Shown here one piece after another: positions 51,433 to 59,853 of a stretch of 64,000 nucleotides of DNA; position 1 is the stretch's first letter; the number at the start of each line of letters is the position of its first letter. This DNA comes from Pseudonocardia ammonioxydans. Its GTDB lineage: Bacteria > Actinomycetota > Actinomycetes > Mycobacteriales > Pseudonocardiaceae. The notes below the pieces were generated by a model. That model was given only the letters and a program-made list of their open reading frames with translations, made no database searches and was not told the origin of the DNA. The position numbers were made by a program, and so were the translations under genes. The stretch lies in assembly GCF_900115005.1 (NCBI RefSeq), contig NZ_FOUY01000017.1, positions 80,474-144,473 of the forward strand. Reading direction: 5' to 3'.

Positions 51433-52599
51433 GTGACCTCGTTCCTCCGGGTGCTCGGGCCGGCATGGTCGGCCGTCCTGCTGGTCGTGCTGGTGGGCGC
51501 GTTCCGGCCGGAGACGCCGGTGCTCGGCCTCGCGGGGTCGTTCCTCACCGGCCGCTACCCGCTGCACGTGGCGCTCGCGGCCGTGCTGGGCATCCTGCTC
51601 GGGCTGGCCGTCCGGAAGGCCGGTGCCCCGCTGGTCGGGTACGCGACGGCGACGGTCGCGCTGGCCGCGGTCATCGGGATGGTCGCGGTGCTGGCCGCGC
51701 AGGGCCGCGCCGCCGCGGGCGAGGGGGTGCGGCTGGACTGGACGGCGGCGCTGACCCGGGTCGGGCAGCCCTCCGGCGAGCCGGACCGCACCGTGGAGTT
51801 CGCGCCGGGCCGCGAGCTGGACCTGTACCTGCCGTCCGGCCCGGGCCCGCACCCGACGATGGTGTGGGTGCACGGCGGCAGCTGGGTCGGCGGCGAACGC
51901 GACGACCGCACGACGATGAACCGCTGGCTCGCCGACCGCGGCTGGGCCGTCGCCGCGGTCGACTACCGGTTGCCGGAGACCGGGTGGGGCGCGGCGGACG
52001 CCGCCCCGGTCGGGCGCCACCAGCAGCGTGACGTCGCCTGCGCGGTCGACTGGGTGCGGGCGCACCCCGGCACCGAGCTGGACCCGGGCCGGCTCGTGCT
52101 GGCCGGGCAGTCCGCCGGCGCGACCCTCGCGCTGGGCACGACGTCCGGGCTGCTCGACGGCACGCTGGCCTGCTCCGAGGCGCCCGCGGCCTACGGCGGG
52201 ACCGGCCCGGCCGACGCGCCGCCGCCGGTACCGGGGCCGCCGCCGATCGGGGTCGTCGCCTACCACCCACCGGTCGACCTCGCGCTCGTCGACCCGGACC
52301 TGCAGCAGACCCTGTTCGGTGGGGCCGCCGCGGACGCCCCGGGGCTGATGCGGCTGCTCTCGCCGTCCGAGCAGGTCCGTCCCGGCCTGCCGCCGACACT
52401 GCTGCTGCTCGGGTCCGCGGACCACTACGTGCACCCGGAGCGGGTCACCGCCTACGACGCCGAGCTGCGCGCCGCCGGGACCCCGGGCCGGCTGGTCACC
52501 GTCCCCTACGCCGACCACGTCTTCGACCAGCCCTTCGGCAGCCCGGGCGCGCAGCTCACCCGGGAGGCCATGATCCGGTTCCTGTCCGGGCTGGACTGA
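51433..52599 (+). CDS. Membrane-anchored alpha/beta-hydrolase (BD-FAE/carboxylesterase-like)
   Basis: 388 residues from GTG 51433. Three hydrophobic helices fill the first 95 residues; the rest is an alpha/beta-hydrolase of the HSL/BD-FAE kind: oxyanion motif MVWVHGGSWVGGE near residue 140, nucleophile elbow LAGQSAGATLALG near 221, acid in LGSADHYVHPE near 325 and His in YADHVFDQP near 358. Probably an external or membrane-face esterase; substrate unknown. It ends 22 bases from the convergent histidine kinase stop. Confidence 0.82.
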   Translation: MTSFLRVLGPAWSAVLLVVLVGAFRPETPVLGLAGSFLTGRYPLHVALAAVLGILLGLAVRKAGAPLVGYATATVALAAVIGMVAVLAAQGRAAAGEGVRLDWTAALTRVGQPSGEPDRTVEFAPGRELDLYLPSGPGPHPTMVWVHGGSWVGGERDDRTTMNRWLADRGWAVAAVDYRLPETGWGAADAAPVGRHQQRDVACAVDWVRAHPGTELDPGRLVLAGQSAGATLALGTTSGLLDGTLACSEAPAAYGGTGPADAPPPVPGPPPIGVVAYHPPVDLALVDPDLQQTLFGGAAADAPGLMRLLSPSEQVRPGLPPTLLLLGSADHYVHPERVTAYDAELRAAGTPGRLVTVPYADHVFDQPFGSPGAQLTREAMIRFLSGLD

Positions 52600-52621
52600 G
52601 CTCCGGACCGCGGGCGGGATC

Positions 52622-53944
52622 TCAGGAGCCGACGCCGCCGAGCGGGATCCCGGCGGTGAGCACCGTCGGGCCGCCGGTCGGGCTCGTGACGTCGAGCGTG
52701 CCCTCGACCGTGGCCAGCCGGTCGGCGAGCCCGGCGAGCCCGTGCCCCTTGCCGAGGTGCGCACCGCCGCGGCCGTCGTCGCGCACCTGCACGAACACCT
52801 GCGCGGCGTCCGCGCTCACCGCGACCGTGCACAGCGAGGCGCCGGCGTGCTTGGCGACGTTGGTGAGGGCTTCGGCGACGACGAAGTAGGCGGTGTTCTC
52901 GACGGCGGCGGCGAGGCGCCGGCCGTCCGGGAGCGCGACGTCGAGCGAGACCTCGACCGGACAGCGGGCCGCGGTCGCCGCGAGTGCCGGCCCGAGCCCG
53001 CGGTCGGCCAGGATCGGCGGGGCGATGCCGCGGGACAGGGCACGCAGCTCGTCGAGCGCCTCCCGGCACTGTTCGAGGGCCTCGGTGACGATCGGCCGGG
53101 CGCGGTCCGGGTCGTCGTCGAGCCGCCGGGAGACGGTCTCGAGGTCCATGCCGATCCGGACGAGCCGCTGCTGCGGGCCGTCGTGGATGTCGCGCTCCAG
53201 GCGTCGCAGCGTCTGCGCCTCGGCGTGCACCGCCGACCGGCGGCTGCTCTCCAGCTGGGCGGCGCGGGCGCGCAGCGCCGCGGTCTGGTTGGTGAGCAGG
53301 CCCCGGGCCAGACCGGCGCGGGCGAGGACGAGCCCGTGCACGACCAGCGGTGCGGTGAGCAGCATGACCACGCCGACGGTGGTGTGCAGGGCGATCTCCG
53401 CGGGGCGCGAGTCGACGCCGGTGACCAGGCCGACGAGACCGTCCGGGCCGGCGTCGCGGGGCAGGGCCCACTCCCACGTCACGTACAGCGCCGCACCCGC
53501 CCCGCCCACCGTCCAGCTCACCGCGACGGCGAACGCCGCGATCCGGACCGGGAAGGCGACCACCGCGTGCAGCAGGTCGCGCCACGACTGGGGCTCGGCG
53601 AGCGCCCGGAACAGCCCGGAGCCCGACGGGGTCCGGTAGTGGTGCGGGGGCAGCGGTCGTCCGGTCGCCCACTCGGTCGACCGCCTCTCCACCCCGGCGA
53701 GCCCGCGGCAGGCCCGCAGCGTCAGCACGAGGATCGGCAGGCCCAGCCACACGACGAGCGTGCCCACCCCCGCCGCGAACCCGGCGACGGCGACCACGAG
53801 CGCGACGACACCGATCGGCAGGCCGGTCAGCAGGTAGCCCATCCCCCGGCGCAGGCGCACACCGGCGCTCAGCGGCCCGGGCCCGGGCGGCACGGCTGCG
53901 GAGTCCGAGTCCGGCACCGGCCGGGCGGGGGTGAGGGCGGTCAT
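52622..53944 (-). CDS. Sensor histidine kinase (HisKA_3 type), orphan
   Basis: 440 residues. Four hydrophobic helices in the first 230 residues form a sensor-like membrane domain. The dimerisation helix is LERDIHDGPQQRLVRIGMDL with phospho-His near residue 253, and the ATPase has VVAEALTNVAKHAG (N box), VRDDGRGGAHLGKGHGL and a closing GGPTVLTAGIPL. NarL-type response regulators are the usual partners, but none is next to it here. Divergent from the 54119 gene. Confidence 0.88.
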   Translation of the reverse strand: MTALTPARPVPDSDSAAVPPGPGPLSAGVRLRRGMGYLLTGLPIGVVALVVAVAGFAAGVGTLVVWLGLPILVLTLRACRGLAGVERRSTEWATGRPLPPHHYRTPSGSGLFRALAEPQSWRDLLHAVVAFPVRIAAFAVAVSWTVGGAGAALYVTWEWALPRDAGPDGLVGLVTGVDSRPAEIALHTTVGVVMLLTAPLVVHGLVLARAGLARGLLTNQTAALRARAAQLESSRRSAVHAEAQTLRRLERDIHDGPQQRLVRIGMDLETVSRRLDDDPDRARPIVTEALEQCREALDELRALSRGIAPPILADRGLGPALAATAARCPVEVSLDVALPDGRRLAAAVENTAYFVVAEALTNVAKHAGASLCTVAVSADAAQVFVQVRDDGRGGAHLGKGHGLAGLADRLATVEGTLDVTSPTGGPTVLTAGIPLGGVGS

Positions 53945-54118
53945 GCCCCCAGTCTCGTCCCGGCCCGGGCCCGGTCACAGCCGGTCCGCCGCAGGACGAC
54001 GGTGGGGCATACCCCCGTGGGCCCGGTCCCGGGTGCGGGCCTCTACGCGATTTCGGCGATGCACCGGGGCCCGGCTCCGCGCACGCTGGTTCCCATCCGA
54101 TTCCGCCCGGAGGTGACC

Positions 54119-54646
54119 ATGGAGCCACCCACCGCCGCCGGGCGGATCGATGCGCCCCGGGCCCGGACCCCGCTGCCGGGCACCCACCACGAGTGGGTGG
54201 TGGCGGCCGCGCTGGTCTCCGGCGTGCTGCTGACCCTGCGCGGGGCCGAGCGGACCGGTGGCGTCGCGCTGCCGGAGCCGCTCGCCGCGAGCGCGACGCT
54301 GCGGTCGTGGGGGCGGGTCGTCCGGACGGTCCTGGACCACCGGGCCACCCGGCCCGCAGCCTCGTCGGCGGACCTGGACGTCGTCGCCCGGGCCGGGGTC
54401 CTGCTGGGGTCGACGCTGGCCGCCGCCCGCGCCACCGGACACCCCGGCCCGCTCGCCCGGGTGCTGCTGGCCGACACCGCACCGCTGCACCTGCCCGCCG
54501 AGACCGTCGTCGCCCAGCTCGCCCGGGTGCACGGTGCGCTCACCGCCGGGGACCCGGTGGTCGCCGCCACCGTCTGGGCGGCCGGGGCTCCGGCGACCCG
54601 ACCGTTCCGGCCGGCGCCGGGCGACCGCCGAGCACCCGAGGAGTGA
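54119..54646 (+). CDS. Uncharacterised 175-residue protein
   Basis: Starts at ATG 54119 with GGAGGTGACC just upstream, a near-ideal ribosome site. About 60 per cent Ala, Leu, Val, Arg and Gly. One hydrophobic segment (EWVVAAALVSGVLLTLRGAE) near residue 27 could be a membrane helix; the rest looks helical. I recognise no family. It ends two bases before the SCO6745-like gene, so the pair is an operon. Its codon use looks like that of its neighbours. Confidence 0.6.
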   Translation: MEPPTAAGRIDAPRARTPLPGTHHEWVVAAALVSGVLLTLRGAERTGGVALPEPLAASATLRSWGRVVRTVLDHRATRPAASSADLDVVARAGVLLGSTLAAARATGHPGPLARVLLADTAPLHLPAETVVAQLARVHGALTAGDPVVAATVWAAGAPATRPFRPAPGDRRAPEE

Positions 54647-54648
54647 TC

Positions 54649-55575
54649 GTGGACTACCGCACCATGCGCGGGCTGTTCTTCGCCCCGCCGGACGGGCCCC
54701 GGCCCCCGCCGCCCGCCGCGGCCTCGCCGTCGCGCGCCCGGGCGCTGCGGGACGCGATCGAGCCGCTGGCGTGCCTGTCGATCTGGTCGCCGGAGGCGGC
54801 GGAGGACTACGCGGCGCTCGGGCTGGACGACTACTTCGCGGCCTACGTGTGGCAGCGCGTCGCCCCGCTCGGTACCCCGCCGGAGCCACTGGCCGTGGCC
54901 GCGCTCGGGGTGTTCGACGGCGACCTGATCGGCCCGCAGTACACCCTCGGCACCGCCGCCGTGGACCGCGACGCGCTCGTCGCGGTCCGGCTGGCGGCCC
55001 CGGGCCGCACGCTGCGCCGGGTGCTCGGCGACGACCTGCCCGATCTCGACCGGGAGGCGGCTGCGGCCGTCGTCGCGCTGCGCCGCGGGATCGACGCCGC
55101 CGACCGCACGGCCCGGCCGCTGTTCGCCGGGCTGCTCGCCGAACCGTGGCCGGACGACCCGGCCGCCGCGCTCGTGCACGCCTGCCACGTGCTGCGGGAG
55201 CACCGCGGCGACTCGCATCTCGCGGTCTGCGCGGTCGACGGGCTCGACGCGGTGCAGATGAACGTGCTGACCGAGCTGTGGTGCGGGTACCCGCTCGGCT
55301 CCTACACCGCGTCCCGCGGCTGGACCCCGGACCGGATCGACGCGGCCGCCGACGCGCTGCGCGCCCGTGGCCTGCTCACCCGGGGCGGGCTGTCCACCGA
55401 GGGGCTGCAGCACCGGGCGGTGCTCGAGGAGCGGACCGACGCCATGCAGCGCGCGGTCGTCGCCGCGATCGGGACGGACCTGTACCCGCTCACCCGCCTG
55501 CTCGGGAGCTGGTCGGACGCGCTCGTCGCGGCCGGGGCGGCGCCGCCCGACCCGGCGAAGCGCCTGGCCGGGTGA
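54649..55575 (+). CDS. SCO6745 family protein
   Basis: 308 residues from GTG 54649, two bases after the preceding stop, GAGGAG upstream. The family pattern is AIEPLACLSIWSPEAAEDYA, then YVWQRVAPLGTPPEPLAVAA, HVLREHRGDSHLAVCAVDGL, SRGWTPDRIDAAADALRARG and LQHRAVLEERTDAM. The C-terminal third resembles a MarR-like winged helix as in other members of this actinomycete family. Function unknown; it is not membrane-bound. Confidence 0.8.
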   Translation: MDYRTMRGLFFAPPDGPRPPPPAAASPSRARALRDAIEPLACLSIWSPEAAEDYAALGLDDYFAAYVWQRVAPLGTPPEPLAVAALGVFDGDLIGPQYTLGTAAVDRDALVAVRLAAPGRTLRRVLGDDLPDLDREAAAAVVALRRGIDAADRTARPLFAGLLAEPWPDDPAAALVHACHVLREHRGDSHLAVCAVDGLDAVQMNVLTELWCGYPLGSYTASRGWTPDRIDAAADALRARGLLTRGGLSTEGLQHRAVLEERTDAMQRAVVAAIGTDLYPLTRLLGSWSDALVAAGAAPPDPAKRLAG

Positions 55576-55604
55576 GCGGTCGCCCGCGCAGCACGGTGCT
55601 CCGA

Positions 55605-55652
55605 GTGCACGACGCTCAGTGCACGACGCTGGGTGCACGACGCTCAGTGCGC
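55605..55652. repeat. 14-bp tandem repeat at the 3' end of polA
   Basis: gtgcacgacgctca, gtgcacgacgctgg and gtgcacgacgctca follow one another (55605, 55619, 55633) with a fourth degenerate start at 55647. The polA stop codon (55644-55646) lies in the third unit, so slippage could shift the polA C-terminus. Confidence 0.75.
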
Positions 55653-58466
55653 GGCGGCGTCCCAGCTGCGGCCGTACCCGACCGAGACCTCCAGCGGGAC
55701 CGACAGCGCGGCGGCGGCCGCCATCTCCCGGCGCACCAGCGCCTCGAGCACCTCCCGCTCGCCGTCGGCCACCTCGAGCACCAGTTCGTCGTGCACCTGC
55801 AGCAGCATCCGGCTGCGCAGGCCCTCGGACTGCAGCGCCCGGTACACGCCCAGCATCGCGACCTTGATGATGTCCGCGGCGCTGCCCTGGATCGGCGCGT
55901 TCAGCGCCATCCGCTCGGCCATCTCCCGGCGCTGCCGGTTGTCGCTGGTCAGGTCGGGCAGGTAGCGGCGGCGGCCCAGGATGGTGGCGGTGTAGCCGTC
56001 CTTGCGGGCCTGGTCGACGACGCCGGCCAGGTAGTCGCGCACCCCGCCGAACCCGGCGAAGTAGTCGTCCATGAGGCCCTTGGCCTCCTCGGTGGAGATC
56101 CGCAGCTGCCCGGACAGGCCGTAGGCCGAGAGCCCGTAGGCCAGGCCGTAGTTCATCGCCTTGATCTTGGCGCGCTGCTCGACCGAGACCGCCGCGGCGT
56201 CCACCCCGAACACTCGGGCCGCGGTCTCGGCGTGGAAGTCGTGCTGCGAGCGGAACGCCTCGATCAGCGCCGTGTCCTCGGACAGGTGCGCCATGATCCG
56301 CATCTCGATCTGGCTGTAGTCCGCGGTCATCAGCTCGGCGTAGCGCTCACCCGCCGGCGACGTCCCGACGACGAACGCGTCCCGGATCCGGCGCCCGGCG
56401 GCGGTGCGGATCGGCACGTTCTGCAGGTTCGGGTCGGTCGAGGAGAGCCGCCCGGTCGCCGCGATCGTCTGCGAGTAGGTGGTGTGGATCCGGCCGTCGT
56501 CGGCGACGGACTTGATCAGACCGTCGACGGTGACCTTCAGCCGCGTCGCGTCCCGGTGCGCCAGCAGGTGCTGCAGGAACTCGTGCCCGGTCTGCTCGTA
56601 GAGGCTCTGCAGCGCGTCGGCGTCGGTGGTGTAGCCGGTCTTGGTGCGCTTGGTCTTCGGCATCTCCAGCTCGTCGAACAGCACCACCTGCAGCTGCTTC
56701 GGCGAGCCGAGGTTGATCTCCTTGCCGATCACCCGGTACGCGTTCTGCGCGGCGTCGCGGACCTGCCCGCCGAAGTCGGACTCGAGGTCCGAGAGCGTCT
56801 CGGCGTCGACCGCGATCCCGGCGGCCTCGCACTCGGCCAGCACGAACGCCAGCGGCAGCTCCAGGTCGGCCAGCAGCTCGGTGCCGCCCCGGTCGGCCAG
56901 CTCGGCGTCGAGGGCGTCGGCGAGCTCACCGATCGCCGAGGCGGCCAGCATCTCCTGCTGCGCGGCCTGCCGGTCGGCCTCGTCGACCGGCGAGGTGTCG
57001 TCCGGCAGCGCGTCGCCGCTGCCGCCGAGCAGCGACAGCTGCCCGTCGGCGGCCTCCTCCGTGCGCAGCTCGCGGCGCAGGTAGCGCAGCGCCAGGTCGG
57101 CCAGGTCGAACGTGCGCTGCCCGGGCCGCGCGAGGTACGCGGCGAGCGCGGTGTCGCTGGTCAGCCCGGCGAGGCTCCAGCCGCGCGCGCGCAGCGCGTG
57201 CAGCACGGCCTTGACGTCGTGCGCGGCCTTCGGCGCCGACCCGTCGGCCAGCCACTCGCCGAGTGCGGCCTCGTCGTCGGGGGTGAGCCCGGTCAACGTC
57301 AGGTAGCCGGCCTGCGGCACACCCGCGACGGCACCGGCGGCACGCTGCTCGACGGTCGGTTCCCCGACGGCGAGGGCCAGCCCCGCCACGTCCCGGGCGG
57401 CGACCGGCCCGGCCACCCCGGCGAAGCTCAGCGCCACCCGGCGGCCGTCGCGGGCGTGCTCGTCCAGCCAGGCCCGCACCCCGCCCGGTTCGATCATCGC
57501 GCCGGCGACCTCGAAGCCGGACTCGGCCTCGGGCTCGGCGGAGGACAGCGTGGAGAACAGCCGCTCGCGCAGCACCCGGAACTCCAGCTCGTCGAACAGC
57601 CGGTGCACCGCGTCCCGGTCCCAGGGGCGCACCTCCAGCTGGTCGGGCTCCGACCCCAGCTCGACGTCGCGGACCAGCTCGGTGAGCTGGCGGTTCAGCA
57701 GCACGGCGGCCAGGTTGGCCCGCAGGTTGTCCCCGGCCTTGCCCTTGACCTCGTCGACCCGGTCCGACAGCTCGGCCAGCGACCCGAACTCACGGACCCA
57801 CTTCGCCGCCGTCTTCTCCCCCACCCCGGGGATCGACGGCAGGTTGTCCGAGGGGTCCCCGCGCAGCGCCGCGAAGTCGGGGTACTGGGTCGGGGTGAGC
57901 CCGTAGCGCTTGTCCACCTCGGCCGGGTCGATCCGCCCCAGGTCCGAGACGCCCCGCTTCGGGTACAGCACCGTGACGTCGTCGGTGACCAGCTGGAACG
58001 CGTCGCGGTCGCCGGTGGTGATGAGCACCTCGTAGCCCTGCGCCGCGGCCTGGGTGGCCAGCGTGGCGATCAGGTCGTCGGCCTCGTAGCCCTCGACGGC
58101 GAACACCGGGATCGCGAGCGCGGCGAGGACCTCCTTGATGAGGTCGATCTGGCCGCGGAAGTCGTCCGGCGTGGTGGTCCGGTTGGCCTTGTACTCGGCG
58201 AACCGCTCCGCACGGAAGGTCTTGCGGGACACGTCGAACGCCACGGCGAGGTGGGTCGGCTCCTCATCTCGCAACAGGTTGATCAGCATCGAGGTGAAGC
58301 CGTAGACCGCGTTGGTGGTCTGCCCGGTCCCGGTCCGGAAGTTCTCCGCGGGCAACGCGAAGAACGCCCGGTAGGCCAGCGAATGGCCGTCGAGCAGCAG
58401 CAGCCGGGGGCGGTCGGAGGTCGGCTTCGCCGCCTGCTTCGCGGCGGTCCGTGTGGCGGGGCTCAT
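55644..58466 (-). CDS. polA: DNA polymerase I
   Basis: 940 residues. 5' nuclease domain at the N-terminus (LLLLDGHSLAYRAFFAL, GYEADDLIATLA, GVGEKTAAKWV), a middle 3'-5' exonuclease fold in which the catalytic acids of motif I are missing (VALSFAGVAG) and motif II lacks its Asp (HDVKAVLHAL), and a C-terminal polymerase with TADYSQIEMRIMAHLSED, KAMNYGLAYGLS and LQVHDELVLEVA. So it should lack proofreading, like mycobacterial PolA. It may be read from a leaderless transcript. Between yebC and the SCO6745-like gene. Confidence 0.96.
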   Translation of the reverse strand: MSPATRTAAKQAAKPTSDRPRLLLLDGHSLAYRAFFALPAENFRTGTGQTTNAVYGFTSMLINLLRDEEPTHLAVAFDVSRKTFRAERFAEYKANRTTTPDDFRGQIDLIKEVLAALAIPVFAVEGYEADDLIATLATQAAAQGYEVLITTGDRDAFQLVTDDVTVLYPKRGVSDLGRIDPAEVDKRYGLTPTQYPDFAALRGDPSDNLPSIPGVGEKTAAKWVREFGSLAELSDRVDEVKGKAGDNLRANLAAVLLNRQLTELVRDVELGSEPDQLEVRPWDRDAVHRLFDELEFRVLRERLFSTLSSAEPEAESGFEVAGAMIEPGGVRAWLDEHARDGRRVALSFAGVAGPVAARDVAGLALAVGEPTVEQRAAGAVAGVPQAGYLTLTGLTPDDEAALGEWLADGSAPKAAHDVKAVLHALRARGWSLAGLTSDTALAAYLARPGQRTFDLADLALRYLRRELRTEEAADGQLSLLGGSGDALPDDTSPVDEADRQAAQQEMLAASAIGELADALDAELADRGGTELLADLELPLAFVLAECEAAGIAVDAETLSDLESDFGGQVRDAAQNAYRVIGKEINLGSPKQLQVVLFDELEMPKTKRTKTGYTTDADALQSLYEQTGHEFLQHLLAHRDATRLKVTVDGLIKSVADDGRIHTTYSQTIAATGRLSSTDPNLQNVPIRTAAGRRIRDAFVVGTSPAGERYAELMTADYSQIEMRIMAHLSEDTALIEAFRSQHDFHAETAARVFGVDAAAVSVEQRAKIKAMNYGLAYGLSAYGLSGQLRISTEEAKGLMDDYFAGFGGVRDYLAGVVDQARKDGYTATILGRRRYLPDLTSDNRQRREMAERMALNAPIQGSAADIIKVAMLGVYRALQSEGLRSRMLLQVHDELVLEVADGEREVLEALVRREMAAAAALSVPLEVSVGYGRSWDAAAH

Positions 58467-58474
58467 CGGCGGCG

Positions 58475-58480
58475 AGTCTA
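58475..58480 (-). promoter_or_regulatory. Candidate -10 (TAGACT) of leaderless polA
   Basis: TAGACT on the minus strand ends eight bases before the polA ATG; no Shine-Dalgarno sequence fits between. A TSS at the ATG is predicted. Confidence 0.4.
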
Positions 58481-58501
58481 GAACCGACCCCCGACAACGA
58501 A

Positions 58502-58534
58502 CGCGGCCGCGTCCCGGTGAGGGACGCGGCCGCG
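58502..58534. terminator. 14-bp hairpin terminator after yebC
   Basis: CGCGGCCGCGTCCC and its reverse complement surround a 5-base loop (ggtga), 14 bases after the yebC stop. It separates yebC from the promoter of polA. Confidence 0.75.
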
Positions 58535-58548
58535 CACGGTGTAGGGGG

Positions 58549-59298
58549 TCAGCTCACCTCGGCCATGACCTCGTCGGACACGTCGAAGTTCGACCAGACG
58601 TTCTGCACCTCGTCGGAGTCCTCCAGCGCCTCGATCAGCCGGAAGATCTTCTTCGCACCCTCGACGTCCAGCTCGACCTGCATCGACGGGATGAAGGTGA
58701 GGTCGGCCGAGTCGTAGTCGATCTCGTTCTGCTGCAGCGCGGTGCGCACGTCGACGACGTCACCGGGCTCGGAGACGACCTCCCAGCTCTCGCCGAGGTC
58801 GTTGACCTCCTCGGCGCCGGCGTCGAGGACGGCCATCAGCACGTCGTCCTCGGACAGCTCGCCCTTGGGCAGCAGGACGACGCCCTTGCGGGCGAACAGG
58901 TACGCCACCGACCCGGGGTCGGCCATGGTGCCGCCGTTGCGGGTCATCGCGGTGCGGACCTCGGTCGCGGCCCGGTTCCGGTTGTCGGTCAGGCACTCGA
59001 TCAGGACGGCGACGCCGTTCGGTCCGTACCCCTCGTAGGTGATCGACTGGTACTCGGCACCACCCGCGTCCGCACCGGAGCCGCGCTTGAGCGCACGGTC
59101 GATGTTGTCGTTCGGGACCGAGCTCTTCTTCGCCTTCTGGATCGCGTCGTAGAGCGTCGGGTTGGCGTCCGGGTCACCGCCGCCGGTACGCGCCGCAACC
59201 TCGATGTTCTTGATCAGCTTCGCGAACATCTTGCCGCGGCGGGCGTCGATCACGGCCTTCTTGTGCTTGGTCGTCGCCCACTTGGAGTGGCCGCTCAT
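58549..59298 (-). CDS. yebC: YebC/PmpR (TACO1) family protein
   Basis: 249 residues, usual size. [20 protein letters not shown] at the N-terminus is the family signature, with [20 protein letters not shown] and [15 protein letters not shown]. Older work treats YebC as a DNA-binding regulator; recent work links it to ribosomal translation of proline-rich stretches. The many Pro-rich proteins in this genome region would fit the latter. ATG at 59298; GAGAGG lies 14 bases upstream. Confidence 0.94.
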   Translation of the reverse strand: MSGHSKWATTKHKKAVIDARRGKMFAKLIKNIEVAARTGGGDPDANPTLYDAIQKAKKSSVPNDNIDRALKRGSGADAGGAEYQSITYEGYGPNGVAVLIECLTDNRNRAATEVRTAMTRNGGTMADPGSVAYLFARKGVVLLPKGELSEDDVLMAVLDAGAEEVNDLGESWEVVSEPGDVVDVRTALQQNEIDYDSADLTFIPSMQVELDVEGAKKIFRLIEALEDSDEVQNVWSNFDVSDEVMAEVS

Positions 59299-59464
59299 CG
59301 GCTCGTCTGCCCACCTCTCGTGCTCAGGCCGCGCGCATCGCGGCGGCCGGGGCAGGCCTCCGCCGTCCGCAGCGCCTGCGGTGGGGTGGACCTGCGGGAA
59401 CCCCTCGATGCTACCGGCGGGCCGCCCCGGGCCCCGGCCCGCCCCGCCGCGGGGGCGACGCCGG

Positions 59465-59806
59465 TCACCCGTCGAGAAGCTCGCAGAGCACCCGGGCCTG
59501 GCTGTACTCCGGGGACCGGGTCGCGGTGAGCAGGGTCAGGTCACCGTCCCGGGCGAGCTCGCGCAGCCGGTCCAGCGCCGACGAGCCGTCGAGCTCGCCG
59601 CGGTACCGGCGGCGGAACTCCTCGAACCGGTCCGGGTCGTGGCCGTACCATTTTCGCAGCTCGGTGCTGGGCGCGACGTCCTTGACCCACTCGTCATAGG
59701 GGGCGTCGGCCTTGCGCAGGCCGCGCGGCCACACCCGGTCGACGAGGACCCGCGTGCCGTCGCCCTGCTCGGGCGGGTCGTAGATGCGCCGTACCCGGAC
59801 CGTCAT
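59465..59806 (-). CDS. DUF488 family protein
   Basis: 113 residues: [20 protein letters not shown] then [37 protein letters not shown] and [20 protein letters not shown]. This is the conserved YeaO-like DUF488 pattern; the biochemical function is unknown. It is short but complete. It follows the DUF1996 gene on the same strand with a gap of 47 bases. Confidence 0.88.
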   Translation of the reverse strand: MTVRVRRIYDPPEQGDGTRVLVDRVWPRGLRKADAPYDEWVKDVAPSTELRKWYGHDPDRFEEFRRRYRGELDGSSALDRLRELARDGDLTLLTATRSPEYSQARVLCELLDG

Positions 59807-59853
59807 GGGCGGGGGTACCGCCGGGGCCTGCCGGCGAAACCCCCGCCGCCGGT

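Noticed and set aside
54258..58481. 1407-codon open frame on the plus strand
   Set aside because: It runs antisense through polA and out of frame through the SCO6745-like gene; long frames like this are expected at this GC content.
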